NCBI GenBank assembly: GCA_041648175.1
Contig: JBAZPO010000004.1
Span: 1 to 64,000 of the forward strand
DNA length: 64,000 bases
Origin: Desulfobaccales bacterium
GTDB taxonomy: Bacteria > Desulfobacterota > Desulfobaccia > Desulfobaccales > 0-14-0-80-60-11
Direction of reading: 5' to 3'
The notes under the pieces are model-generated. The model did not search any database. It saw only the letters and a program-made list of their open reading frames with translations, and had not been told where the DNA came from. A program made the position numbers and the translations under genes. Position 1 is the first letter of the stretch. The number at the start of each line of letters is the position of its first letter. Below, piece after piece: positions 8,213 to 17,659 of this stretch.

Positions 8213-8956
8213 TCACGTCCCCTGGGCCAGACGCTCGGCCAGAAAGGCCGGCAGTCCGGCGGCCAGGATGCGGTGTTGCGCCCCGCCTATATCATAAGGG
8301 GCCGACTTGAAGTGGATGGTAAACTCCTTATCGTCGAAGATAGCGTAGCACGCTTCGGGGTTGCCATCCCGGGGTTGGCCCACGCTGCCGGGATTGATGA
8401 GATAATGCTCCTCCGGGGATAACCTTATTTTCTTAGGTGAGATCTGGCGCAGGGCTACCTTCCCCCGAATATCACGGTACCACAAAGCCCGCCGATGGGT
8501 GTGACCGAAAAAACACACCCGGGTTTGCGGATGGCTGAGCAAGTGCTTCAAGACCCTTTTGCCCTGGAAGTGATAAGCGATATAGGTATCGGGGCTGGCA
8601 GGGGTGCCGTGGCAGGCGAGAAACGAGCCCGGCTGCTCCCGCAACAAGGGCAGACCTTGGAGAAATGCCAAAAATTCCGGTCGGACCTGCTCCCGGCACC
8701 ACATCAGGGCCTGGTGGGCGATGATATTAAAATGCTGGGCCCGTTCCGCATCGAACAGGGCCAGGTCATGGTTCCCCGCCAGACTCCACACCGTCCGGGT
8801 CTTGAGCAACTCCAGGCATTCATTGGGACTGGCATTATAGCCCACCAGGTCGCCCAGATTCAGGACAACCTCAACCCCCTCTTGGTCGATCTGGGCCAGC
8901 ACGCTCGAAAGCGCTTCCAAGTTACTATGTATATCGGCAATTATGGCCAGTCGCAT
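8213..8956 (-). CDS. Metallophosphoesterase (YfcE/calcineurin-like)
   Basis: 247 aa from the ATG at 8956; a longer frame to 9049 exists, but its extra residues come from low-complexity intergenic sequence, and the family starts at MRLAIIADIHSN. The five metallophosphoesterase blocks are present in order: DIHSN, GDLVGYN, GNHD, an isolated His region, and GHTH. The C-terminal block LINPGSVGQPRDGN is the usual YfcE-type ending. The enzyme should be a two-metal phosphodiesterase; the substrate is unknown (cyclic nucleotides and nucleic acids are common for the group). It is the last gene before the divergent RNB gene. Confidence 0.85.
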   Translation of the reverse strand: MRLAIIADIHSNLEALSSVLAQIDQEGVEVVLNLGDLVGYNASPNECLELLKTRTVWSLAGNHDLALFDAERAQHFNIIAHQALMWCREQVRPEFLAFLQGLPLLREQPGSFLACHGTPASPDTYIAYHFQGKRVLKHLLSHPQTRVCFFGHTHRRALWYRDIRGKVALRQISPKKIRLSPEEHYLINPGSVGQPRDGNPEACYAIFDDKEFTIHFKSAPYDIGGAQHRILAAGLPAFLAERLAQGT

Positions 8957-9175
8957 GAAGGGTTTCCGGTCTTCGGTTTTAAGTTTTCGGAAAAGCCCAG
9001 CGGCTTTATCCCAGGCCTTGCATTTACTTACATCGTCATTCTTGCCCAAATTAAAAGAAATTCAAACACTTTTTTGATTTTTTAGATCTCGCCCTCTGAA
9101 TTTGCAGCTAAGATAGCAGCTGAACGAAAACTGTCCTCATTGACTTTTCCGGGGATTTTGTTACGTTTTGGCCAC

Positions 9176-11161
9176 ATGGAACCCGGCGATATTGTCGAAT
9201 TTTTCGAAGAAAAGCGCATTTTCTGCGCCGTCGTCCTGGATCTGAAGGGCGAACGGCTCCAGGTGTTGAGCCAGTCCAGCCGCGAAATGACCCTGGCTCC
9301 CAAGCGTGTCCTCCATGCCGGCCCCCGTCTGGCTATCGCCACCCTGTCCCGCCAGGAGATGTTGAACCGCCTGGACGATACCGCCCGGACACGCGAGGCC
9401 CTCAAGGCTGACATCAATCTGGAAGAACTGTGGGAGCTTTTGGCTTCCGAAGACCAGGCCGTGTCGGTGGCCGAGATGGCTGACCTGTGGTTTGGCCAGG
9501 TCGACCCTGACCACGTTGCTGCCACGGGCCGGAGCCTCAGGGACGACCGCTTTCTCTTTAAGCTGAAAGAAGGCCTGGTCATCCCCAACCCAAAAGAAGT
9601 AGTGGAGCTCCTGAAGGAACAGCTCAACCGGGAATCAACGCGCCGCCAGGAGGCCGAAGAGATCGGCGCCTGGCTGAAGGTAGTCTCGGAAGGCCAGGCC
9701 GCGGCGGCCGGCCCCTGGAAAGACCGGGTTGTCGAGCTCTTGCGCCAGATGGCGGTGTTTGGGGTCGAGGCCCCAGATTATCTCGAGGGCAAGGCCATAT
9801 TGGACAAAGCCCGGCTCAACCCGGCGGAGGCCCCGTTTCGCCTGCTGGTCTGGCTGGGGGTCTTTCAGGAAGATGAAGACCTTGACCTCCACCGGCTGGA
9901 AGTCCCTCTAGAATTCCCCCCGGAGGCCCTGGCCCTGGCCCGGCAGTTGGCCCAGACCTCGCCTCCCGATCTTTATGCGGCAAAGCGGCGTGATCTAACC
10001 CATCTTGAGATCATTACCATTGACGGGGAGCGCACCCGGGATTACGACGACGCCTTGAGCCTGGAAGCAGTGGCGGACGGCTGGCGCCTGGGGATTCACA
10101 TCGCCGACGTCTCGTCCCAGGTGTTGCCCCAAACCTCACTGGATTTGGAGGCCCAGGCCCGGGGCACCTCCATTTACCTGCCTGAGCGGCGGCTGCCGAT
10201 GCTGCCGGAGGAACTCTCGGAAGACACCGTCAGCCTGCTGGTCCACCAGGAGCGCCTGGCCTTAAGCTTTCTGGTCACCTTAACCCCTGACGCAGAGCTC
10301 AAAGACTGGGAGATCGTCCCCAGCCTTATTAAGGTCCAGCGGCGCCTGACCTACCATGAAGTCGACAGTCTCCTGGACCAGGATCAGCAACTCGCCACGC
10401 TGTACCATCTGTCCCGCCGTCTCAAGGAACGGCGCCTGGCCAAAGGCGGCTACGAGCTGAAGCTGCCCGAAGTCTGGATCACCTTCACACCCCAGGGCGA
10501 AACTCAGATCGTGGTGGAAGACCAGGAGACGGTCAGCCGCCAACTGGTGGCCGAGGCCATGGTCTTGGCCAACTCCCTCGCCGCTCAATTCCTGGCGGAT
10601 AACGGCATTGCCGCCCTCTACCGCGGCCAGCCTGACCCTCGGGAGCCTATCAAACCCGCGCCGGACAAAACCCTTCTGGAACTCTGGCAGGATCGACGCC
10701 GTTTAAGCCGCGTGGTAATGGACCTGACGCCGTCGCCCCACTGGGGTTTGGGGCTGCCCTGCTACACCTTTGCCACCTCTCCCATCCGCCGCTACCTGGA
10801 TCTGGTGATTCACCGCCAGCTCCTGGCCGTGGTGAGTGGCCATCCGCCCATCTACACGCCTGATGACCTGGAGCAGATCCTGGCCACCATCGAGCCGGCC
10901 ATGCGCCGGGCCGGGCAGTTGAAAACCCGGCGCCTCCGCTACTGGCTCTTAAAGCACCTGTCAACCCGGGTCGGACAACGGCTTGAGGCCCTGGTGCTGG
11001 ACAGCCTGCCGCACCGCTACCGCCTCATGTTCCCCGATATCCTGCTGGAACTCTTCATGGCGGGCCCGGCCAGCGTGAAGCTCTCCCCGGGCGATACCGT
11101 CCTGGTGCGCCTGGATCGCGTCAACCCCCGGGCCGACCAGATCAAGGTGTCCCTGGCCTAA
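9176..11161 (+). CDS. RNB-domain exoribonuclease (RNase II/R family)
   Basis: About 661 aa from the ATG at 9176, or 673 aa from a TTG at 9140; neither has a clear ribosome site. The catalytic RNB domain (roughly residues 270-580) contains the magnesium-binding block DGERTRDYDDALS, the channel motifs RGTSIYLPERRLPMLPE and FATSPIRRYLDL. Upstream are a small N-terminal beta-barrel-like region and helical spacer; downstream is a short degenerate OB/S1-like tail. It is shorter than E. coli RNase R and lacks the cold-shock domains in recognisable form, resembling the short RNB enzymes of cyanobacteria and deltaproteobacteria. Role: 3'-5' RNA degradation and processing. Confidence 0.9.
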   Translation: MEPGDIVEFFEEKRIFCAVVLDLKGERLQVLSQSSREMTLAPKRVLHAGPRLAIATLSRQEMLNRLDDTARTREALKADINLEELWELLASEDQAVSVAEMADLWFGQVDPDHVAATGRSLRDDRFLFKLKEGLVIPNPKEVVELLKEQLNRESTRRQEAEEIGAWLKVVSEGQAAAAGPWKDRVVELLRQMAVFGVEAPDYLEGKAILDKARLNPAEAPFRLLVWLGVFQEDEDLDLHRLEVPLEFPPEALALARQLAQTSPPDLYAAKRRDLTHLEIITIDGERTRDYDDALSLEAVADGWRLGIHIADVSSQVLPQTSLDLEAQARGTSIYLPERRLPMLPEELSEDTVSLLVHQERLALSFLVTLTPDAELKDWEIVPSLIKVQRRLTYHEVDSLLDQDQQLATLYHLSRRLKERRLAKGGYELKLPEVWITFTPQGETQIVVEDQETVSRQLVAEAMVLANSLAAQFLADNGIAALYRGQPDPREPIKPAPDKTLLELWQDRRRLSRVVMDLTPSPHWGLGLPCYTFATSPIRRYLDLVIHRQLLAVVSGHPPIYTPDDLEQILATIEPAMRRAGQLKTRRLRYWLLKHLSTRVGQRLEALVLDSLPHRYRLMFPDILLELFMAGPASVKLSPGDTVLVRLDRVNPRADQIKVSLA

Positions 11162-11583
11162 ACAGTTTGCATCCGGAAAACCCTTTAAAATCCCCCCCTT
11201 TATCAAAGGAGGGCTAGGGGGAATTTATAACTGCCCGAAAATCCGCATTAAATCCCCCTTTTTCAAAGAATGACTGTGAAGGCCATTTGTATCTTTATAC
11301 CAGCTCGCATTCAAATGGTGGCACAGGCGTCTTGCCTGTGCAGGCGTAGGCCAGAGCCTGCGCCTATTAAGATTTTCCCTTTGAACCCAACTCGGTATTA
11401 AACGTTTCCGGTGAGAACTAGAGCGTTTGCCAAAAGTTCCTTCCTCTTATCCCCTCTCCCCCCAACGGGGGGAGAGGGTTAGGGTGAGGGGGGTGCTAAC
11501 TCACTGCCATCAATCCCCTTGCCCCCCTCAGCGTCCATCTGCTATGATGGACAAAATTCAACCCCTTTTACCCCGGCGGAACC
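11162..11583. repeat. Repeat-rich intergenic region
   Basis: No gene is seen in these 420 bases. They hold four dispersed repeats: cccccctttatcaaaggaggg at about 11187-11230, a half copy of the same family at 11247-11268, an acaggc palindrome at 11316-11366, and a ccctctccccccaacggg-type palindrome at 11451-11492 followed by agggttagggtgagggg. The same three families are together at the left edge of the window. Confidence 0.65.
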
Positions 11584-13215
11584 GTGAAAAAAAAGAAACC
11601 TGCCAGCGAATCAGCCAAGCCTCAAACCTACCTGCAGTATGAAGTGTTGATCTTCATAACCGGAGCGGTCACCCTCTCGCTGGAAGTGCTCGCCTCGAGG
11701 ATTATGACCCCGTATTTTGGCGTCAGCCTCTATATCTGGGCCGGCATCCTCTCCATCACCCTGATTTTTTTGGCCCTGGGTTACCGCCTGGGCGGCCAGA
11801 TTTCCCAACGCCGGGACCACGACGCCTTGCAGCAGATCCTGCTGGCCGCGCCTTTATGGGCCGCATTCTATCTGGTTATTGCCACCGCGCTCTACCCCAT
11901 CGTCTTTCCAATGCTTGCGGCCATGAACCTGGTCGTGGCGAGCTTCCTGGGCGGGACCTTACTGCTGGCCGTGCCGTTGGTCGTGCTTTCCGCCATGAAC
12001 CCCCTGCTCATCGCCCTCGACCGCGATTCCCGAGCCTCCGGTGACGGCGGTGCCGGGCGGATTTTTTTTATCAGCACGGTCGGGTCGGTGGCCGGCGTGG
12101 TGCTGACTGCCTTTCTCCTTATCCCCAACTTGACCAACTTTCGCGCCTTACTGTGGATGAGCCTGGGGATGGGGGTGGTGGTCGGGGTGATCGCTTTTAT
12201 GAACCGGGCGCTTCCCGGGCGCCGCAAAAAGCGCCTGCTGTTCGGTTGTGGGATCGTTCTGTTGTTGAGCGGCGGTTTACTGGCGGTACAGCCCGCTTAC
12301 TTAAGAATGCTCGCGGGGATGAGCGACATCGGCAAAAATTTCAGGGTCTTGGCTGAATATAGTTCAGTGTTTGGCAATATAAAAATTTTGGCCGTGACCC
12401 CTGAAGGCGAAGACCGGAAACCGGCCACCGCCTATCTCCAGGACGGTATCATCCAAAATATGGTGTCCGCCGACGGCACGGTCCTGGATCACACCGAATT
12501 TATGGTCCGTCTGGCCGATGCCTATGCGCCCAAGGCCAAAAACTCCCTGGTGTTGGGCATGGCGGCCGGGATGATCCCCCGTTATCTGCACAAAAAGGGC
12601 GTTGAGGTCACCGCGGTGGAAATCAATCCCAACTCTCTCCAGGCGGCCACGGAGTTTTTCAACTTTGACGCCCGCGGCATCAAGGTGCATATCGAAGACG
12701 CCCGGACCTTTGTCCGCCGCCACCGGCACGCCTATGACCTGGTAATTACCGATCTGTTTCAGGGTGATTCCACCCCGGACTATCTCTTGACCGTGGAATA
12801 TTTCCGGGAAGTGCGGGCCTGTTTGCGGCCCGGTGGAGTCGTGATCATTAATACGTACTTCGATCCAAACAACGAAACTGCCGACGAGGCCATTTTAGCC
12901 ACCGTCAGCGCCGTTTTCCCTTATGTCCTGGAATTGCGCTCGCCCCCCTCTACCGGCCTGGTGAGCAGCGCCTGCCTGGTGGCCTCAGGTGACCCCCTGT
13001 CCCCCGAGGTGGCGAAAAACCTGGCCGACCGCAACACCATGCCCCCCAAGGATTATCAAACCCTGCTGAATGCCAGGCTGATCGACCGCACCCAACTAAA
13101 AGACCCCCGCCCCATCACCGACGACCACAATATCTTCTCTCTCCTATTCGCCGGCAGCCAACTCCGCTACCGCAGCCAATTCAATAAACTCCCGCCCAAT
13201 CTTTTGGTCAATTAA
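11584..13215 (+). CDS. Membrane-bound spermidine synthase-like protein (MFS-type N-terminus plus methyltransferase fold)
   Basis: 543 aa from a GTG preceded by GGCGGAACC. Residues 20-240 form about seven transmembrane helices starting with the typical EVLIFITGAVTLSLEVLASRIMTPYFG. The C-terminal part has a spermidine-synthase/Rossmann fold: SLVLGMAAGMIPRYL (cofactor loop), VTAVEINPNSL (acidic residue at the end of beta2), DARTFVRR and YDLVITDLFQGDSTPDYL. This 'fused MFS/spermidine synthase' architecture is common in environmental bacteria. Whether it makes polyamines is unproven; the glycine-rich loop (MAAGMI) is looser than in true SpeE. Confidence 0.8.
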   Translation: MKKKKPASESAKPQTYLQYEVLIFITGAVTLSLEVLASRIMTPYFGVSLYIWAGILSITLIFLALGYRLGGQISQRRDHDALQQILLAAPLWAAFYLVIATALYPIVFPMLAAMNLVVASFLGGTLLLAVPLVVLSAMNPLLIALDRDSRASGDGGAGRIFFISTVGSVAGVVLTAFLLIPNLTNFRALLWMSLGMGVVVGVIAFMNRALPGRRKKRLLFGCGIVLLLSGGLLAVQPAYLRMLAGMSDIGKNFRVLAEYSSVFGNIKILAVTPEGEDRKPATAYLQDGIIQNMVSADGTVLDHTEFMVRLADAYAPKAKNSLVLGMAAGMIPRYLHKKGVEVTAVEINPNSLQAATEFFNFDARGIKVHIEDARTFVRRHRHAYDLVITDLFQGDSTPDYLLTVEYFREVRACLRPGGVVIINTYFDPNNETADEAILATVSAVFPYVLELRSPPSTGLVSSACLVASGDPLSPEVAKNLADRNTMPPKDYQTLLNARLIDRTQLKDPRPITDDHNIFSLLFAGSQLRYRSQFNKLPPNLLVN

Positions 13216-13295
13216 AACCCCAGTACGAACTCGCCTCCATTGCGCCAGTGAGATCATATCCGCAACTATCTTCAGATCGCAGGTTCTTAAAAAAG

Positions 13296-13323
13296 TTGAT
13301 TTTCTGCAAAAAACCTTTAAAAT
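13296..13323 (+). promoter_or_regulatory. Candidate sigma-70 promoter of the phosphoesterase-STAND gene
   Basis: TTGATT (13296-13301), a 16-base A-rich spacer and TAAAAT (13318-13323) lie 43 bases before the start codon. The region is distinctly AT-richer than the preceding core gene, in keeping with an acquired gene that brought its own promoter. Confidence 0.4.
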
Positions 13324-13365
13324 TGGCGTAATATCTCTTACTATCTTCTTCTAAGGAGCTTGATC

Positions 13366-16215
13366 GTGACGGAATACATCAGTCCATTAATCCGTTGGCT
13401 TCACTTATCTGATTTTCATATCGGGATGGACGATTACGCTCAAAGAAAGCTTTTCAAGCAAATTCATCAGCACGTTGAACAACGTCTGAATGAATATTTT
13501 ACTCCTGATTTAATTTTTATTACCGGCGATGTGGCTGATAAAGGAAAACCAGAGCAATACATAACTTTTGTCTCAGAATTTTTAGACAGATTGAAAGAAT
13601 TATTTGAGGCTGATATACAAGAAAGAATATTTATTGTTCCTGGAAATCACGATGTCTTCCGAGAAAGGAATAAGCATTTTGATCAAAAAGAAATTTGCCT
13701 AAATAAATCGCGATTCTTTTATCCTACTGAAGACGGACGCAACGAAAGATCACAATTCCTTCCCCGGTTTGCCGCATATCATGCTAATACAAGTATCATC
13801 CCTTGTGATTGGTTAGCAAAAGAAGATGGATGCTATACCCGCAAACTTGAAATTAAAGGCATAAACGTGGGAATTGTCGGAATCAACACTGCCTGGATTT
13901 CCAAAGACAATCAAGATAGACATTATCTCTCTCCTGGCATTGATATTATTGACGATGCATTGGAGAAACTTAACGGAAGCAACATTAAAATCGTTTTAGG
14001 GCATCATCCGGTTGATTGGTTCATTGACGCTCATGTACCACCTATTAGAGCTATACTTGGCAAACACCATGCCCTTTACTTACACGGCCATCTACATAAA
14101 GGGGCTCAGGCAAGACCTGAAGATGGCGCAGGCTATGGCTTCCTATGTGTCCAGTGCGGTGCCGCTTTTCAAACAGAGGAAACCGATATTTGGGATAATG
14201 GATTACTATGGGGTGAACTCGATTCTCAAAAGAGAATGCTGCGTCTGCAACCTCAGGAATGGAACTCTGATACCAATGAATGGCGGCCTGGTAATAATCT
14301 CCCTGGATCCAAGAAAGTTACGGGGACCGAATGGTGGGAATTTCCATTGCCGGGTCCCACATTAACAGGTGAGGTGATACCCGAGCCATCTATATATCCG
14401 GTGGGTTGGCAACCGGTGGACATGGCATTTCTCAATTCGCAACGTGAACCACTCCAAAAAGAGCGCGCATTGCGATTCTTTGACGGTGCATTTCCCGATT
14501 GGCGAATTGCTCTATCACCTGATATTCAACGCTTTGCATTGGTAGGACAGGTGCTAAATCAACTCATAGGCCACATACCGAACTATAAACCTCAGCTTGT
14601 CCTTCTAAAGGGACCTATCGGCGAGGGGAAATCCACTGCACTGATGCAAATCATTGATGGTGCACTCCAAAAGATAAACGGATTGAAGGTGTTATGGCTT
14701 GTCGATGCAAGTTCAGGGTTGAAACCCGAAGAAATACTTCGACTTCCACAAACAGGCGCTCCCTGGCTTTTGGCAAGTGACGCTGCCGATATGATAGCTG
14801 ACGAGTTGTACCACACATGCCATTTACTCAGGCAATACCAACGCGGTGATATCTGTTTCCTGTTGGCTTGCCGCGATTCCGACTGGAAGGAATCGAAGGC
14901 GCATAAATTAGATTGGATAACAAATACAGACTTCCAGCAGCATCACGTCACGGGATTGAGTAAGGATGATGCGCGTGCAATTATTGCATCCTGGAAAAAC
15001 TTTGGTGATGAAGCTATGGGAGGTCTTTGTCGTCTGGATCAAGAGACAGCAGTCGAACATCTGTTTGAAGCAGCAACGCGTGAGGCTGAAACGAATAGGG
15101 GTGCATTAATTGGTGCTTTACTTAAAGTCCGTTATGGGGACGATCTCAAAGAACACGTTAAAGCATTGTTAAACCGACTTGAAGGACGCCCAATTCCAGG
15201 CGGCGCCGCTGACCTACTATTGGCTTTCACTTACATTTCAGCAATGCATGCTGAAGGTTTTAATTTCCTCTCCAGGTCAGTATTGGCAGAGGCATTAGGC
15301 TGTCATCCCGGTGAGATCAATGCGTTCGTTTTAGCACCGCTTGGAATGGAGGCTGCAATTTCCAAAGATGGGCAGTTTATTCTTACACGACATCGTGAAA
15401 TTGCTCGTGCTGTTACGAGTCTCTCACAGGAAGTCTTTGAGGTAGATGTCGAAGGTATTTACATTGATCTTGTAAAATCGGCAGAGAGGTTGCGAGCTAA
15501 TGGAGAGTATGTTCCTAATCTGAATGGATACTATTTCAGCATTGCCGACCATTTCTTTAGAAATAGAAAGGACTTAGCACTTAGAATCGGTGAAGTGCTA
15601 ATTGAACGAAATCCTGATTATCTCCCCTTACGTACCCATCTCTCTCGTCTCTATCGTGAGGCCTACAGCTCAGGAAGGGCAACTACTCTATTTCGCAATC
15701 TTGGGGGTACCATTAGAGATAGGCCTGTGTTAATGGAATGGGGGATGAGTGAGCACACGGCAGGTCGACATGCTTTTGGCGTTATTCTTATGGCCTTATC
15801 TATTGCTGATATTCGTGGAATTGTGCCACCAGTGAAAGACAATGCCATGAAGTCCTTTAGCAGCCTCAGCCATGCTTTTGGATTACTCTTTGAGAAATAC
15901 CTCGATACAATATTTAACCGAGGACGCGGGGCTACAGCTCGGATGGGATTGACATTGCGCTTGAACGAAAAAGAACGCGATAGATTGATTGGCCATTTAC
16001 GACAGAGCGGTGAAGAGGAAGGCGAAGAGATTGTTTTGGACGATGAGTTGTCCCTCTTCCAGGAGGCCCTTATGCATGCATGGAATATTTGTGGCGAAGA
16101 TGTTGGAAGGCTTCGAAAATACGTTGAAGCCCCCGGCATAATGAATTTTACTGGGCTAAGATTGCTAATCGCTAATGCACTTAAAGTTCGAAAAGAGAAA
16201 GTTTCTGACTCTTGA
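13366..16215 (+). CDS. Metallophosphoesterase-STAND-type P-loop NTPase fusion (candidate defence protein)
   Basis: 949 aa from the GTG at 13366, which AAGGAG precedes at a normal distance; the TTG two codons earlier is too close. Residues 10-250 are a calcineurin-like phosphoesterase with every metal block: DFHIG (16-20), GDVADKG (54-60), GNHD (93-96), GHHP (near 212) and HGHLH (near 240). After a linker comes a P-loop NTPase with Walker A GPIGEGKST (near 416) and a later FLLACRDSDW strand with an Arg, as in STAND sensors. The C-terminal 400 residues are helical without clear repeats. Effector plus STAND ATPase plus helical sensor is the layout of Avs-like antiviral proteins. Codon use is AT-rich compared with neighbours, and the gene is flanked by mobile repeats. 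Antiviral function is inference. Confidence 0.75.
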   Translation: MTEYISPLIRWLHLSDFHIGMDDYAQRKLFKQIHQHVEQRLNEYFTPDLIFITGDVADKGKPEQYITFVSEFLDRLKELFEADIQERIFIVPGNHDVFRERNKHFDQKEICLNKSRFFYPTEDGRNERSQFLPRFAAYHANTSIIPCDWLAKEDGCYTRKLEIKGINVGIVGINTAWISKDNQDRHYLSPGIDIIDDALEKLNGSNIKIVLGHHPVDWFIDAHVPPIRAILGKHHALYLHGHLHKGAQARPEDGAGYGFLCVQCGAAFQTEETDIWDNGLLWGELDSQKRMLRLQPQEWNSDTNEWRPGNNLPGSKKVTGTEWWEFPLPGPTLTGEVIPEPSIYPVGWQPVDMAFLNSQREPLQKERALRFFDGAFPDWRIALSPDIQRFALVGQVLNQLIGHIPNYKPQLVLLKGPIGEGKSTALMQIIDGALQKINGLKVLWLVDASSGLKPEEILRLPQTGAPWLLASDAADMIADELYHTCHLLRQYQRGDICFLLACRDSDWKESKAHKLDWITNTDFQQHHVTGLSKDDARAIIASWKNFGDEAMGGLCRLDQETAVEHLFEAATREAETNRGALIGALLKVRYGDDLKEHVKALLNRLEGRPIPGGAADLLLAFTYISAMHAEGFNFLSRSVLAEALGCHPGEINAFVLAPLGMEAAISKDGQFILTRHREIARAVTSLSQEVFEVDVEGIYIDLVKSAERLRANGEYVPNLNGYYFSIADHFFRNRKDLALRIGEVLIERNPDYLPLRTHLSRLYREAYSSGRATTLFRNLGGTIRDRPVLMEWGMSEHTAGRHAFGVILMALSIADIRGIVPPVKDNAMKSFSSLSHAFGLLFEKYLDTIFNRGRGATARMGLTLRLNEKERDRLIGHLRQSGEEEGEEIVLDDELSLFQEALMHAWNICGEDVGRLRKYVEAPGIMNFTGLRLLIANALKVRKEKVSDS

Positions 16216-16272
16216 TACCCGCAATTTAAGTCCAACGAAATTAACGCAATCCATTTTCGCTATGGTGACTTT

Positions 16273-16466
16273 ATCTGCGCCTCCTTGGGCCATCGACGTC
16301 TAATCTCCTGGCTTTAATTCTTTTCTGTCATGCGTCCCGCCTGTGCTGGCCCCTGGCCCCATGAACCGGGTAAACTTGCTCCCGACTATCACTATTCTGG
16401 CTCAGGCTTGCAGGTCCGTAGGGCGGGAAAGCGCAGCGCATCCCGCCTTTCGCCTCATTCCATCTC
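16273..16466 (+). repeat. Short copy (copy A) of the repeated element: left end joined to right end
   Basis: Bases 16273-16412 match the left end of the element at 17820 (starting atctgcgcctcc, with gggccatcgacgtctaat, gtcccgcctgtgctgg and ccatgaaccgggtaaa). At 16416-16466 this runs straight into the gtagggcgggaaagcg palindrome and cctcattccatctc, which is the right end of the copy near 27865. The gene-bearing middle is missing, so this looks like a minimal deletion derivative. Confidence 0.7.
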
Positions 16467-16817
16467 CAGACGCCGAACGTCATCATCTGCCGCCCATTCA
16501 GGGTCATATATACCGCGCTCCACGTATCGCTGAAAGCTTGAATACGGCCAATCCGCGACCCTCGCAACATGACCATGCTTAACCGGATTGTAGTGGATGT
16601 AATCTACATGACGCTCATAGTCACCCTCATCACGGATGACATGTTCCCAAGAACGTCGTTGCCAAATGCCTCGTTCTCCCTTCTGCAAACGCCGGGCTGA
16701 AAGTCTTTCCCCTCTGGAAATTTGTGCGGCAAATCGTGCCTTGATATCATGCCAACGCGTGGAGAAATCCCCATCCCAGAAAATTATCTTGTTCACGCCC
16801 TCGTTCCCAAGTTGCAC
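16455..16817 (-). pseudogene. Truncated REP-associated tyrosine transposase (RAYT, Y1 family)
   Basis: A 120-codon frame. From about residue 13 onward it matches the C-terminal half of RAYT/Y1 transposases: DFSTRWHDIKARF, GERGIWQRRSWEHVIRDE, DYERHVDYIHYNPVKHG and VADWPYSSFQRYV. The Tyr-containing helix (YIHYNPVKHG region) survives, but the N-terminal HUH metal-binding half is gone, and the first residues are read through a dispersed palindrome at 16803-16825. The break coincides with the start of a 220-base direct repeat. It is therefore a 5'-truncated remnant, not a working enzyme. Intact relatives move palindromes such as REP sequences, which fits the repeat-rich surroundings. Confidence 0.75.
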
Positions 16818-17018
16818 TTGGGAACGCCACTATCCGCCCAAGCTCTGCTTGGGCACCACCCATAGGGGCAGTGTCTCTCCGCCCATAGTGTTACAGGCTT
16901 CCAGCCCGTGTCCTTTTAATACCCCATTCCCCACCCTTAGAGGCGATATGCGATCTTATCTGTACCTCCTTGGGCCATCGACGTCTAATCTCCTGGCTTT
17001 AATCCTTTATCTTGTTTG
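16797..17018 (+). repeat. Left copy of a direct repeat of about 220 bp
   Basis: This begins at the cctcgttcccaagttgcact palindrome, continues through a second cccaagctctgcttggg palindrome and a C-rich stretch (caggcttccagcccgtgtcc), and ends in the left end of the repeated element (ccatcgacgtctaatctcc). It is nearly identical to 17660-17870. Together the two copies bracket the 74-codon gene at 17321. Confidence 0.75.
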
Positions 17019-17320
17019 GTAACATAGTTGCCATGCGAGGCCCGTGGCATTCATTTGGGTAAAAAGTCATGGGATTTAGCAAGATCTTGACAGATGGTAA
17101 TTAAGCTTTAAATTAAAGAAAAAATTAAATAACCCCGCACCATCACGGAGAATGAGATGCGGGGCATGGCATATGGTTCCCAAGCTCCGGCCTGGGAACC
17201 TGATTTTAGGCAAAGGTCCACATTGGATGGTCAAACGGAGCTTGGATAGGCATGGGCATTCCCAAGCGGAGCTTGGGACGAGGGAAAAAAATCTACTTCA
17301 CCCAAGAAAGGAGGCGAATT
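17019..17320. other. Upstream region of the 74-aa gene with two hairpins
   Basis: An AT-rich stretch at 17095-17135 (aagctttaaattaaag) is followed by two palindromes, ggttcccaagctccggcctgg at about 17175-17200 and cattcccaagcggagcttgg at 17257-17280. Both belong to the tcccaagc/gcttggga family. No other gene is seen. Confidence 0.4.
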
Positions 17321-17545
17321 ATGCCAAGCGAGCGTATTTACCAAGGGGAATCGACAGCTGGCAAGTTGCAAGAGGCCTTGGACAAGGCCCTTCAGCAACT
17401 CGGTGGCGAACTCGGGGAGGGCGGCGTCAGCGATGCAATGGCATCGTGGAAGATCATCGAAGTTACAGGTCAGCAAGGGGGTATTGCCGCATTCCACAGT
17501 GTGCAGGTAAAGATCGCTGCCACACGTACCCCTGCCTGGAGTTAA
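17321..17545 (+). CDS. Small protein of unknown function, 74 aa
   Basis: The frame is preceded by an excellent ribosome site (AAAGGAGGCGAATT then ATG). The sequence opens MPSERIYQGESTAGKLQEAL, a predicted amphipathic helix (residues 11-30), and ends with two probable beta strands, WKIIEVTGQQGGIAAF and VQVKIAATR. A helix followed by strands recalls small ligand-binding beta proteins of the dodecin type, but no diagnostic motif is present, so this is only a structural impression. The gene stands alone between two copies of a 220-bp direct repeat and probably moved with them. There is no signal peptide. Confidence 0.65.
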   Translation: MPSERIYQGESTAGKLQEALDKALQQLGGELGEGGVSDAMASWKIIEVTGQQGGIAAFHSVQVKIAATRTPAWS

Positions 17546-17659
17546 GTTCGGCCTAACCTGGCGACGTTCCCAGAAAGACAATGCATAACTAATTCCACGG
17601 GCGCACCAACGGGTGCGCCCGCAAATTGGGCGGAAACATCGATCCACCTATGGTGATTT

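Noticed and set aside
8957..9049. 31-codon extension of the metallophosphoesterase
   Set aside because: The added residues derive from repeat-like intergenic sequence, and the fold begins at MRLAIIADIH.
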